Source: Camellia lanceoleosa (lineage: Eukaryota > Streptophyta > Magnoliopsida > Ericales > Theaceae). From it: 64,000 nt of DNA. The DNA lies in contig CM045768.1 of the NCBI GenBank assembly GCA_025200525.1, positions 47,153,022-47,217,021 of the forward strand, read 5' to 3'. Under the pieces are notes generated by a model. That model ran no database searches. It saw nothing but the letters and a program-made list of their open reading frames with translations, and was not told the DNA's origin. Position numbers and translations under genes: made by a program. Position 1 is the stretch's first letter, and every line of letters starts with the position of its first letter. Of this stretch, positions 1-11,704 are shown one piece after another.

Positions 1-469
1 TTTGTGTAAAATTATGTTTGTAAATAATTATTCTTGTGAGGGTAGATAAGTGGAGGGCCATTTTGAGAATGGTGGACCTTGACCCATGATGATAAGAAGG
101 GCCATATGCACGGTACAAGGTAGAGGTGGGTAGTGTGGTTTGGGGGTTTTGAAAGTAGAATTATAAATCAAACGGTCGTTTAGTGGATTGGAAAATTGTA
201 ATTTGGGTGGTTTGAAATGGATTTACAGATTAAGAAATATTTTTAATTAATTATTAAGTATTTACATAATATAATACTAATTTATATAATTTTTTTTATA
301 TAAATTACATAAATTAATTTTACATAATATTTTTCATACATATAACTATTAATTTATGACAAATTTCATATCTTAAATCTCTCTCACATTCATTTTTATT
401 TTGATATTTCATTAAAAGTTAAAAAAATATATGTATTAATTATAGAGGAATGAAACATTTTTGAAGGTA

Positions 470-645
470 GATTATAAATTTTAAAATTCAATTCACGGTT
501 AGCATATAAAATAGTGCGAATGATGTGAATCGGTAACATTTTAATGAATTGAACAATATTTTATAAATTTTAAAATTCAATCCGCGATTAGCGAATCGAA
601 TAATGCGAATTAATATAAATTTATATAATTTTAACGAATTAAGTG
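470..645. repeat. Imperfect direct repeat in AT-rich intergenic DNA
   Basis: A block of about 75-90 bases that includes TTATAAATTTTAAAATTCAA, a TTAGC word and a TGCGAAT word occurs twice, near 470-535 and 557-645. The rest of 1-799 is AT-rich with no coding signal that I can support. It is the region downstream of the minus-strand CCT gene, so its last part may be that gene's 3' UTR. The repeat itself may be a fragment of a mobile element, but no ends are visible. Confidence 0.5.
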
Positions 646-799
646 TATTTTACATAACCTTAATCTAAGTAGTGCACCACAGCTGAGGGAAGAGATATTT
701 TTTGTTTTTTCATTGAAACAAATACGGAAGCACGTGTTTGAGAAAAGTTGAAAGAGTTGAGATATTTTGCAGATATTTCATTGCTGCTCACTCAGCTCA

Positions 800-2627
800 T
801 CATTTCTGTATCTTCTCTGGAACCCTCTTGACAAATCGACCCTGAAACATAAAAACAACACACTTTGAATTCTCAATCAATCCAAAAACAGAACACAAAA
901 AGGCCTATTTTTAAAAGAGGGTAAAAAGTGATTTTTTTATTTTTAATTAAGTTTTTAGTTTTTTTAGATAAATGATTTAAAAAGTTGATAAAAAATTACT
1001 TTTGACTTTTTTTTATTAATATTTGTTTATGATGTCAAATCACAATAAAATAATCAAATTATTCCAATTAATTTAAAATATTTACAACTTCACTCATATA
1101 GCACATTTTGACTCATGAGCAGTAGAATTATAATTTCACCAGTAACTAAAAACCAACTTCCCAAATGAAAAAAAAATACAAAAAAATCAACTTTTGACTT
1201 TTACTACAAATTAAAAAAAAATGACTAAAAATCAACTTCTCAAAATAGCCGAGAGAGGATAAGGTGGTTTTTACCTTGAGCCTAGGTCTTTGATCAGCAT
1301 TGAGTTTGCGAACTTGATATCTTATCTTCTTAGAGAACAATCTAGTCTGACGTTTTTCCTTGTATCTTAGTACTCTTGCTTCCCTTCTTGCCCTCTCCTC
1401 CTCCGTTACTGGCACCTCTCCCATCTACACATTAATATTATTATCCAAACACCTAAAATTAACAACTTTTATAAGAATATATATATATGAAATGGAAAAT
1501 GCCATGGACATTCTCTCTCGCCCTCTACTATTTTTTAATTTTTTTTTTCAACGGTAAGGGTGAAGGCGCTGTACAACTCGACTAATCTCTTTTTTGGTCT
1601 GATTAACGGGAGGCATCTACGATAAGAAATTTATTATTTATGACCTGATTCCAAGAGTTGAACGGTAAATTATTATATGAAGAGTATACTCACCAATCGT
1701 TCAAGACAATTTCAGATTTCGCATTCTACTAATTATGTATCAGTGTATCCCACATATATATATATATATATATATACTTGAAAATGTTAATAAATATATT
1801 CTCTCTTTTTATTAATTATGTACTATTGTACCCGTTTCATATAAAGCAGAGGATTATATATAGTTACAAAAATCAAGGAGCATTTTTTTTTTCTCTCTCC
1901 CTCTACTAATTACGTATTGTATTCGTTGACTGGAAAAAAACTCAAGTACCCTTCTTATTACCCAAAAAAGAAAAAATTCCGAGTTCTTCCTAGACCAATT
2001 TCAGCTTAGGGGAATAAAATAGAATGTTCGAGATTAATAAAATTCAGTAAATCTAATATACATAGAAGATGTGGAAGTGAAATGGATTAATATTAGAAGG
2101 AAGAAAAGAGGATAATGAGTAGTTTGAGGACTAACATAGCCATTATTCGCCATTGAGAGAGAAAAATCATCAGCCCAAAGAGACCGACGATCGGACCAAG
2201 CATCCAAGACCTCTTGATAATTCAAGTTCAAGTTCAACTTCAATGACATCCTCCTCTTCTCATCATCATGATTATCATCATCCCAAAATCCGTAGCTTTC
2301 TCTCTTCACAGTACAATAGTTGTAGTGGCTGTGGCTCTCTTCTTCGAAATGTATGCTCGTTTGCGCTACGGTCTGATCACTTTCTTCTTCTTCTCCTGCT
2401 ACTGAAAATCCTTCCCAATCCATGAAATCCCAATTGAGTCCACCGCACATGTTCTTAGTACTATTCTCTGGTAAAACTTCATCGTCTTTGATGCTCAAAA
2501 TGCCCTCCAACTCCTCCATGATATCGGTCTCCTTGTCGTCAACGATTCCCGAGAATTTGGGAACCATGGTGGTTGGCACATCTTCTTCTTCCTTCTTAGG
2601 ACTTCTTAGGAGAGAGCTATGTCCCAT
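800..2627 (-). CDS. CCT-motif family (CMF) transcriptional regulator, FITNESS-like
   Basis: Three exons on the minus strand: 2627-2136, 1424-1275 and 841-800, all phase 0, giving 227 residues. Splice sites are readable: GTTAGT donor after exon 1, TAG/ATG acceptor, GTAAAA donor, CAG/GGT acceptor. Exon 1 encodes an acidic N-terminal region (EEE and DDD runs) and a conserved patch ending in [19 protein letters not shown] (about 136-154), typical of CMF proteins. Exon 2 carries most of the CCT domain ([20 protein letters not shown], then [17 protein letters not shown]). Exon 3 supplies GRFVKR, the basic end of the domain, followed by seven residues and TGA. CCT proteins act in the nucleus, often through NF-Y complexes, in flowering and stress control. 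There is a single CCT domain and no B-box or response-regulator domain, so it is a CMF rather than a CONSTANS or PRR protein. The resemblance to Arabidopsis FITNESS is from memory. A long A/G tract lies just upstream of the start in the 5' leader. Confidence 0.9.
900..1255. mobile_element. Possible TIR element inside intron 2 of the CCT gene
   Basis: The intron between exons 2 and 3 of the CCT gene starts and ends with related sequence in opposite orientation: a GGCCTATTTTTAAAAG word near 902 and, on the other strand near 1250, CGGCTATTTTGAGAAG. Both are followed by a GTGATTTTT or GTTGATTTTT stretch and T-rich DNA. This looks like a small MITE. No target duplication was resolved, and low-complexity AT content weakens the case. 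Confidence 0.3.
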
Positions 2628-2769
2628 CTCTATCTCTCTGCCTTCCTCTTTTTTTTTTTTTTTCTTTTTTTTTTTTATAATCTTTCTTAGACTCCTTTTT
2701 CATGTATGCATGACAATGTGAATGTAGGAAATAGTGAGTAGTGGAAATGGGTAATTTTATTTGCTTGGT

Positions 2770-5700
2770 GGCACCTTATCTTCTTGCGATTGGCCAATGT
2801 AATCGTTTACGTGGTTGTGATAGGCTGAAATAGTCCAGCTTGTTGGAGTGCGGAGGCGGGGTCCATGGAGACCTTTATGCTTCCCTTGTGTTGTCCCAAT
2901 TGACCTGTGTATAGTAAAATGATATATAAGTTTACTAGATTCACTTTTTAAATTTAGGGATATATGAACAAGATGATTACGGAATGAATGCGAGAGACCG
3001 TTGTTTTAAATATTTTAATAGAGTGTTATATCATTTAATTTAGAAAGTGAGTTTAATTTTTTAGTCTAAATAATAACACTCAATACAGAAAGTTTTGTTA
3101 TAACCTTTTATACAGTTCTCATATTTCATTTTATCACATTTATTTTTGAAGAAATAATGATAAATATATATTTTCTAAAATAGATTATTTATTTTTTCAG
3201 ACAAAATTAATAAAATGAAAATATTATAACTATTAAATAAATTTAATTTTTTTCACATATGATATACACAAAAGAAAAACACTACAAAATAAAAGATTCA
3301 AATTATCGAAATAAGATTTTGGTAAATCTCATTGACCTTAACACGACAGTCAACTTTAGATTTGAGAGAATTTCTATGCTAATTTGTTAGCTGTATAATT
3401 AGGATTTTAATATATAATTAATTAAATTATTATTTTAACACAAATCGGACCAAATGAAAATGATAAGAGGACACAATTCAACACGACAACACGTCAATTC
3501 CAAAGATAGGCTTCCTTCAAAAAATTGGGAAACATTTCCCTAAAGGCCAAAGAGCTTTCTAACTTCTTGGCAAAGAAGAACATTTTTTGGGCCCGGTCCG
3601 CTCAGTTTTCCGCGGCTAGTTTGCTTTGAATTGTCTTATCGGAAGCCCATATTAGTGTTAGTAACTCAACCAGCTCGTCAATTGGAATAATTGGCTAAGC
3701 CCATTTGAGATTTTGGGCCCCCGATCAAAAGAAGACATGAATTCTGCATCACTAAATTATTATTTTAATCTGTGTTCCTATTTTGGAAAAAAAAAGTTGT
3801 TCCATGTATGAGTAAAAGATTGTATGCACTACGTAGAATTTAAAGGAAAATGTGTGGGGTCAAGGCTAGCATACTTTTGCACCAATAACCACGAGACAAT
3901 AAGACATAAATACAAAAAAATATCTTCGTTTGGAAAAAAATTGTTTTTTTTTTTAGCAAAAATTAACAGTTAGTTGTTAAATTCATACATTGGGAGGGTT
4001 AAATTCTCACCCTTTTTTTACAAGTATTTAAGTTTTACCTCTTATTCTACTTTTAATTGTGAAACTTGATTGTTTAGGATGACCTAAATAAGTGTATTTT
4101 TTATCTTTTACTTAATAAATGTAAAAAAAATAGCAAGATGATGTGATGAAAAAAAAGATATAAAGATGAATTATTTTGTGTATGCCAAACTTGACTTAAA
4201 AGAAATTAATGGAAAAGATTTATAAGTAATTCAGTTTGTTTCTATCTCTATGGTGATCACTACAAAACACATGTTTATTATGACCCTAATTAAATAATCA
4301 AAACAATTATGCAATAAAATTTTATACCTGTTTTTGGTACATTGTAGGTCCTATCCTAGAAAGCGAGTTGAAAATTTCAAATTATAACCTCCAAAACATA
4401 ACGGTGATTTTTTCTTGTTAATTAATTAAGATACAAACAAATTTTTTTTTTTTTGTAATGATGTAATTTCTATTGATTTTTTCAATTCAAATCGAAACAT
4501 CTCTTACTTTGATTCATACAGTGATGTAATTTCTTTTGATTTTTTAATTTCAAATCAAAGCATCTCTTATTTCGGTTCATATTTTCAAAAACATCACTAT
4601 TACATCATTATATTTAACTTTTTGACTAAGAAATATGAAAAAGTACACTAGCATTGAACAAACAACCATTACCACAAGTAACTAGAAAAATTAGGAAAAA
4701 GAAACAAAAGAAAAAGTGTTTTTTCCACACGCAAAAGTCATTAGAAGGTGACTGTGTCTAGGGTTTAGTTCGTGTATCTTCCCAACATGGACTTTGAAGA
4801 GTCGGCAACCTGAAGTCCAAAAAAATAAAAATAAAAAATTAAGAGATTAAAAAATTAAAAAGAGATTAAAGTCAATCAGACCCTTTTTTTTTTTTTCTTC
4901 TTTTCTTTCTATTTTCTCTCTCACTCTCTCTGTCTCTCTCTAAAAATGTATTTAGCAGCTTCTTTCAGGTTCCCTTTTTGAGTTTTGAGGGCTCGAGATA
5001 ATGCTTCCAAACAAAAAGGCATATATCAGTTTCTAATGTCAGTTTCTATATAACAATATTGTATTTGTATTTTAATCAATCTAACTGACCCATATATGAA
5101 TGTTATAAAAAATTATGATATGTCATTTATTAGTATTTATGCAATCCCTTTTTGTGTACATTCAATATTGTGTATCTCGAATCAGGGATTCTCTAATTTC
5201 AATGGCAATTGTTCGAAAAAGATTGATGAATGCTTTTAAGTTTGACTGATATAGATTTACTACTATATATGACACGGGATTTGAGTTATGAGAATCATAA
5301 AAAAAGAAAAGATTTCCTACTTGCTATCTATCTCTATATATCTCAAATCTTATAAATGGAAGTCGTCTGAACTGGATATAACTTAGCATGTGTTACTGTT
5401 CATATTTTTTTAGAAAGTACACCGACTAATCACTTGTTGATAATGATAACTAATTTCTTTTGTTGCGAATATGATCAAGTAGACATTATTATTGTTACAA
5501 GTAGTAAAGATCGGATAATCTTCGAAGGTTACACAAGACTAATTTCAAGTTATGATCCAATAGATATGAATATTTGGAAATATAAGAACAGAAAAATTTG
5601 GGGGCAAAAGATCAATATTGTCATCACTCTATTTATTGTAATCTCACTATTAGATCTTCCAACACAAGCACCTAAAGAGCATGAGAAACCAACATCCTGC

Positions 5701-6477
5701 CCCCTCTCCACGGGTTGTTTAGTAGGAGTCATCAGTTGATCACTCAAAAATAAAAATAAAAAATCATCTTGGTTTGATCAATTTTAAGGAGTTAGTTAGA
5801 AAGTCAATTTATTGGCTAAAAATACGACCCCCCAAAAAATAATATTAAAAAAAGTTTATTTATTTGGCATATTTTGTAAATTTTTTTTAAAGATTTTGCT
5901 TTTTGCAAAAAATGAATATGCCCTAATAATTTTAAGCCTTTTTATTTATCGAAATGAACTTTTTAATTGATAAATTGATTTTTAAATCTAAGGATATAGA
6001 GCCAACTACCTAACCACACAAACATAATATTGATTATACTTATCAAAGGATGAGCTCAGCCATTAAAAGAGATTATTTTACTCAAATTATTCTATTTATA
6101 TTTTTCACAATTTGTTATGTCTTTCGATTCAATTATGTTTTGATTTTGAAATGGATGCTAAGAATATGCTTTTCAAGTCATAGTGCACTCTTCACCTAAC
6201 CTTTGATTGATGTAATCATTTTTGTATTTTAAAAAAAAATAAATTAATATCAACAAATTTATTTTTGTCAATAAAAAGTGATGAAAATTAATTATTTTTA
6301 CCAAATCTCACCATGACAAATTTTTTTTGGGGAGGGAGAGAAATAGAAGAATCTTCCCACTTTGTGTCAATCAAGAAAAAGAAGCAATGTTTAACCCTGC
6401 TTTACTCTTACTCCATATCTCACATGCTAGGGTTGACCTCCACCAATTATTTTTCCTCTTCTTCCCTAGCATTATTG

Positions 6478-6479
<2 letters not shown>
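2770..6479. other. Intergenic region with no supported gene
   Basis: About 3.7 kb between the upstream side of the CCT gene and the 3' side of the LBD gene. Short open frames here are neither conserved-looking nor longer than chance. At 4457-4590 a unit of about 65 bases (GATGTAATTTCTATTGATTT onward to AACATCTCTTA) is tandemly duplicated with mismatches. A CT-rich tract lies near 4888-4940. Nothing else was recognised. Confidence 0.6.
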
Positions 6480-6538
<59 letters not shown>

Positions 6539-6552
6539 GCACACACACACAA
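6480..6552. repeat. Compound (CT)n(AC)n microsatellite
   Basis: About 39 bases of alternating C and T run directly into about 33 bases of alternating A and C with one CG interruption. It ends about 95 bases beyond the LBD stop codon, so on the gene's strand it reads as (GT)n(GA)n in or near the 3' UTR. It is likely to be length-polymorphic. Confidence 0.95.
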
Positions 6553-6646
6553 CACCAGCAGCAGCCAAATAAGAAGAAAATGTCCCCAATGAAAAAGAGA
6601 AAAACACTGATCATAAAAAGCACTTCATTAGGGGATTAGCAAGTGA

Positions 6647-7878
6647 TCATGTCCAAAGAGACTCTCTCTTTGGAGGATCTTGGATTACATTGCTAGAAGA
6701 AGCAAAGTTGAGGTACTGTGGGAGGCTATTGAAGTTATTATTGCTGGATAAAAGGTCATTATTATTGGTTAAAAGGAGTGATTTCTCATCTGGGTCTATC
6801 TGTGTCATCGTCATCGGTAAAGTAGGCTCCTGCTGCATCTGGATGCAAAGTATCTCAGTTTGAGCAACTGCAAGCTGCATTTGAAGCTGTGACACTTGGT
6901 TCTGTAGGTAGGAAATGGCCCCAACACATCCATACACTGGGTCTCTCATTCGTGCATTTGCTTCATAAACTAAACTGCTCACCGCATCCCCTCTCTGATG
7001 AATTGGAAGCTCCTGTTGAATAATCAAATGAAAGGGAAAAAAATTAAAAATTATAGTTACATTGAAACGGTTAAGTCACCAAGAAACAAGATAGACACAA
7101 CATATCGAAAAATAAGGTGCATGAAGATAGACAAAACAAGATGTAGAATGAAAGAGATAATATTAGGAATGACAAGACAAGACTTGAACCTAAGATTTCT
7201 TTAAACCAAATTTCTTTTCTTTTTCTTTGGTCATGCTAAACCGAAGTTGTTAAGTCACTAATTGTCTTAAATGTTAAAATTATTAGAAAATGATTTCAAC
7301 AATATATAATCAAATGAAAGAGAGGGGGGATTATAGTTACATTGAAACTGTTAAGTCACCAAAAAACAAGAAGATAGATTATAGTTACATTGAAATTGTT
7401 TAGTCACCAAGAAACAAGAAGATAGACACAGCATGTTAAAAAACAAGGTATACAAAGATAGACAAAACAAGATGTAGAATGAAAGAGATAATAGGAACGA
7501 CAAGACAAGATTTGAACCTAACATCTCTTAAAACCAGAGTTCTTTTCTTTTTCTTTGGTCATGCTAAATGCTAAGTCACCAATTGTCTTAAAATGTTAAA
7601 ACTATTAGAAAATGAGTTCAAGAATATATATCAAGTTAACATAAACAACCAGAAGCAAGAAAGTCATGTGTTTGAGCATATATATGAGTTTATATATATA
7701 TAAATAGAGGGGGGGGAGAGACCTGCAGCATCTTGCTAACATTGCTAGCACCGAAGACCTTGTGAACAATGGCGAACTTGTGAGGGTCATCGGGAGGGAA
7801 GTAAGGGGCAAAGATGCAGTCCTTGGCGCAGCGGCGTCTCAACAACTTGCAGGAGGCGCAAGGCGAATTTCCACCCAT
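6647..7878 (-). CDS. LBD12: LOB-domain transcription factor, LBD12-like
   Basis: Two exons, 7878-7723 (52 codons) and 7012-6647, joined in phase 0 (CTGCAG/GT donor, CAG/GAG acceptor), giving 173 residues. The protein begins MGGNSPCASCKLLRRRC, with the CX2CX6CX3C zinc block at C7, C10, C17 and C21. The GAS block follows (FAPYFPPDD to FGASNVSKMLQ), split by the intron at the usual LBD position. A coiled coil of the form LX6LX3LX6L lies near YLQNQVSQLQMQLAVAQ. The C-terminus ends in KRESLWT, close to the ESLWT ending I recall for Arabidopsis LBD12. Class I LBD proteins bind DNA in the nucleus and control organ boundaries, vascular cambium and lateral organ growth. The 710-base intron is full of internal duplications. 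The frame is intact and the gene looks functional. Confidence 0.93.
7035..7625. repeat. Partial tandem triplication inside the LBD12 intron
   Basis: A unit of roughly 240 bases is present at about 7050-7300 and again at about 7380-7622, with a short partial copy at about 7330-7380. Shared words in order are TAGTTACATTGAAA, AAGTCACCAAGAAACAAGA, ACAAAACAAGATGTAGAATG, GACAAGACAAGA, TTCTTTTCTTTTTCTTTGGT and CATGCTAAA. The copies differ by scattered substitutions and small indels, so the duplication is not recent. It makes up most of the intron. Confidence 0.85.
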
Positions 7879-8014
7879 TTTCGAGTCGGGATGAACCCTG
7901 GAAGGTGGAAGAGTGGGACTTTTCTTGGGTGCAAGGAGGGAGGAATGAAAATGAAGGAAAGAAAAAATTGCAACAGCAAGTGTAGTGTTTAAGAGAATGA
8001 GCTTGCCATATGCC

Positions 8015-8022
8015 TATTTATA
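8015..8022 (-). promoter_or_regulatory. TATA box of the LBD12 gene
   Basis: The minus strand reads TATAAATA here, 137 bases upstream of the ATG. This is a sensible place for a core promoter with a leader of about 100 bases. No other TATA-like word closer to the start is as good. Confidence 0.6.
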
Positions 8023-8325
8023 ATGGCTGGTGAGATGTTAGCCTAGTGTAGAATGGATCCAAATAATATTAAAATATTCAAAGCTAAGTTCCTTTACACG
8101 ATTAAAATTATGATTAACAATTAGAAACTGGAATGTGAGAGAGACAGAACTTGAAGTTCGAAGAAAAACACTAATAATCTGTTTATACATAATTTGGCAT
8201 TTTTGACCTTCTATATGGCTATAAACGGTTGAAGGTGAAATATTTAAATTTGATTTAAAAACTTTTAATATGTATTTAAATTTGACTTTTTTCTTTTTTA
8301 AATTGGTCTTAAACAAGTTTTAGTG

Positions 8326-8533
8326 TCCGTTTAGCAAGTTGGTTTATGGCGACAAAATAAGTTATTTTAGCCACAACAAACAAAATATCACATCTAACTC
8401 ATAATTATTACACTCTTCTCTCACAAAAAAAGTCAAAAAAGCCAAAAAGCCCTACCCAAACCAAGTTTTTTAGTACAGGCTAAAATAGCTAAAAAAGTCA
8501 AAAAACTAAAAAACCAACCTACTTTCCAAACAG
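8326..8533. mobile_element. Small TIR element, copy A of a MITE family
   Basis: A stretch of about 210 bases begins with a CCGTTTAGCAAGTTGG word and ends with CCTACTTTCCAAACAGAGG, which are roughly inverted copies. The interior (AAAAAAGTCAAAAAAGCCAA, then GCTAAAATAGCTAAAAA) matches a second copy at 38577-38809. The shared interior and ends mark it as a non-autonomous DNA transposon family. Confidence 0.6.
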
Positions 8534-11500
8534 AGGTAAATCAATTTGAACTCAAGTAGTGTCTTTTTTTTTTTCCTTTTTTTTTTTTTGCACAAGCATA
8601 CAAATCTATTAAACTGAATTGGAACTGAACTAAAACATGAAAAAAATTTCAAATATATTTAAATTTGTCTTATTTATATAATGCCAACATTAATAGAGTT
8701 TGAAGAATTGCATTCCTTTTACAGCAGTCAAAGAGTTTTTTAGTACGACTTTTCTCAAACTAAAAACTAATAATCCGAAAATAAAAACAAAAAGTACCCT
8801 TACCTTAACATTTAGATAATTAATTTTTTTTAATTTGTTTAAAATATATTTATTGTATAAGATATAAACAAAATTTACACCGAACACTCCAACCAACATT
8901 TAAAAAATAATATTATAAGCAAGAGAGTAACTCCCCCCATAACTTCATCTTCTCCATAATAACCATTAAGACTCCATTTTGTGAGCCCTGTGGTGCCACA
9001 AGATAATAATTCAAACCATTCATCTTAAGTCTCAAAGAAAAAATAATATATACAAAAAATAACATAATTGGAAATTGATAAATACATTAATTAATCGTCT
9101 TTTATTTTATGAAATTGGCAGTAAATATAATTTTAAACTACAATCATTTTTTTTATGAAACAAAATTTGATAAATTAGTGTACTTATTGATATCCAATTA
9201 AATTAATTTTTTGTATATATATATTTTCAAGACTTACGAAATGAACAACTTAAATTACTATTATAGAACTCCACGAAACCCACAAAATAGAGTTTTAATG
9301 GTTATGGCAAAGATCCTAAGGAGAACTATAAACAAAAGTACACCAAACATTCTAACCAATATTTAAAAATAAAAAATAAAACAATTCTAATGAATAATTT
9401 GAAAAGTTGGTTAAAAATTGATTTTCTAACTTTTTTATTCTTTTGTATAAAAAATGTTAGAAGTGATATTACCCAAAATGAGTTGAAAATTATAAGCTAA
9501 CTTTTAGATAGCTTCTTAAATTCCCCCTAAAAATTACCCCAAACAGTGCCAAAGTGTTGGATTATGGCCGTTAAGGACAATTTGGTCATTTTAAGTAGGG
9601 GAAGAGATTGTTAGATGATTAGGGAGAATCAGAGAGGCGAAGGTTGACCACCGCCTCGGCGCGTGATGTGCTGGCGAAGATGGATCAACCCCCATGCAGT
9701 TGTAGTTTCCACCACGTTCTCTTTGACTCTTTATAATCCTGCAATTCTATGTTCCACAACACTGGTATGGTATGGCATCGAGAGTTGTTGCACAGGACAA
9801 AGACTATTAATAGTGACTCATTTAAAATTAAACGTTATTTTTAAAACAAACATTAAAAAAATAGATTAATCAACAACAACAACAAATTCTAGAGAAAGGT
9901 AACTAAGGTTAGATGTTTGGTGTTTGTAATGCGCGGTGTTGTGTGATAGTGTGAAACGATGCGAAACCCTAACCTAGACCGAGAGAGAGATGGGCTCAAC
10001 GTGAATGTTTGTTGGCCAACATTCACATGGAAACATAAATTGATGCATACAACTTGTACATATCTCTCTCTCATCATGTGATCAACCATCACACCCTGCT
10101 ATGAATAAAAAATGCGAATACCAAGAGATATAAACCAAGTTCAACAATTCATGCTTTGTAAAATGACGTAATTGCCCTTCCAAACATCAGCATGTGCAGG
10201 GATAGATTGGGAAATAAATGAATTAATTTAAACCACAAACAAGACCATGCATATATTCTGAGTATCTTCAAATTTCGTCGGGGCTTATGTAAAAGTCTTC
10301 TTGTTCATAAAAGAAAAATACTATATAGTCTTACTCTTACATTACAAAAAGTTTATGCATTAGACTTTTTATCAAAGACTAATAATAATAAATAAATAAA
10401 TAAAAACGTTATAAAAAGTCTAATACTTCATTAGTGAATTTTATTGCAATGCCTTCAATATTTTAAAGCGAAAGGTAGAAATTTGAATAAAACAAAAGTT
10501 ATACTTATAGTCCTTAATGTCAAAATATTAATTTCTAACCAAGTCAAAATAAATTATGTAAAAATTAATAACAATTTTGAGTTATAGGGAAGGCATTGCA
10601 TAAAGAAGTTCTCATGCCTGACAATACTCAGTTGCATTCAACCACCTTCAATAAAATATAAAATAAAATAATGCTACGATATTATTTTATGTATGACTAA
10701 TACATTAATTTAATGAGTCTTATTTTTCATGTCTCATACTAATATATTGATGACATGATATTTAAAACTTAATATTCAAATTGGGTTGCCATGCAATTAC
10801 TAAAAAAGAGTTTAAGAGCAATACATACTTGGTTTGTCAAATTTCTCTCACTCTTGCGACGAGGACGCTCAGTCAAGATTTATTTTCTTTCAATACATAC
10901 ACTAGATAAAATGATAAATTGTCATTTGCACCTTAAAAAAAAATAAATAAAAAAATAAATAAAAAATAAAAAAATCGTTGGTCCTCCATACTAAAAACAT
11001 TTCCAAGTTAAATTTGTTTGGCAATCACAATACACTTTTAATGAGACATAATTATTTTTTTTTCTTTGTTCTTTTTCTTTTTGTCCACGTGCTATTTAGG
11101 AGCAAAACTCTAGCCTCCAAAATGCCAACCATAAGCAAGTTCAATTTTCTACATAACTTTATGAGACAACCTTTGGTTTTTCTGCTTTCAAAAAGTTTTT
11201 TCTTGAATAAAAATTTACCATTGCCACCAAATTATCACTGTCACCATCACCGTTACTCCATTACTACCACCACCACCTCCTCCAACCTATCACTAATAAT
11301 ACAATCATTAATACATTAATTTTAGAATAATGCTATAAACACTAATTAGTGTACCAACTAACACATTAACTAATATAATATTAGGTAAGGCTATATTAAG
11401 TGGTGAAACTTACATGTATTACTTATATTATGCGGTAAAACCTACATGTATGTCTTGTGTCTTAGTTAGTGTGTTGGCTGGTACACCAATTAGTATTTTT

Positions 11501-11704
11501 AACATTACTCTTAGTTTTAAGGTTGCATACAACTAAACATAGGAAAATAATTTTTTTTAAATATCATCTAAAAAAAAGTTTCAATAGAAAATATTTTCTA
11601 TTGATACAAATAGCGAGTACAAAAAAGAACAAGCAATAACAGAATATTAGCTCAAGTGGATGTACATAATATTAGCAGCAATACATAACCCCCTCCTCCC
11701 ACCC
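8534..11704. other. Intergenic region with no supported gene
   Basis: About 3.2 kb upstream of the LBD12 gene. A GC-richer patch at 9600-10100 holds short open frames on both strands, but none has recognisable motifs or a splice pattern. The remainder is AT-rich with A- and T-runs. There is nothing I can call a gene. Confidence 0.55.

Noticed and set aside
2153..2721. Plus-strand open frames overlapping the CCT gene
   Set aside because: They are antisense shadows of exon 1. Their serine/histidine-rich content mirrors the acidic exon and they have no splice context.
5434..5739. 101-codon plus-strand frame in the long intergenic region
   Set aside because: No motif, no promoter or neighbours, ordinary AT-rich composition. 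A frame of this length is expected by chance in several kb.
9663..10092. Short frames on both strands in a GC-richer patch
   Set aside because: I could not find family motifs or splice-linked partners; they may be relics, but nothing supports a gene.
10978..11319. 113-codon plus-strand frame
   Set aside because: The tail is low-complexity (Thr/Ser/His from ACC repeats) and the rest has no recognisable domain.
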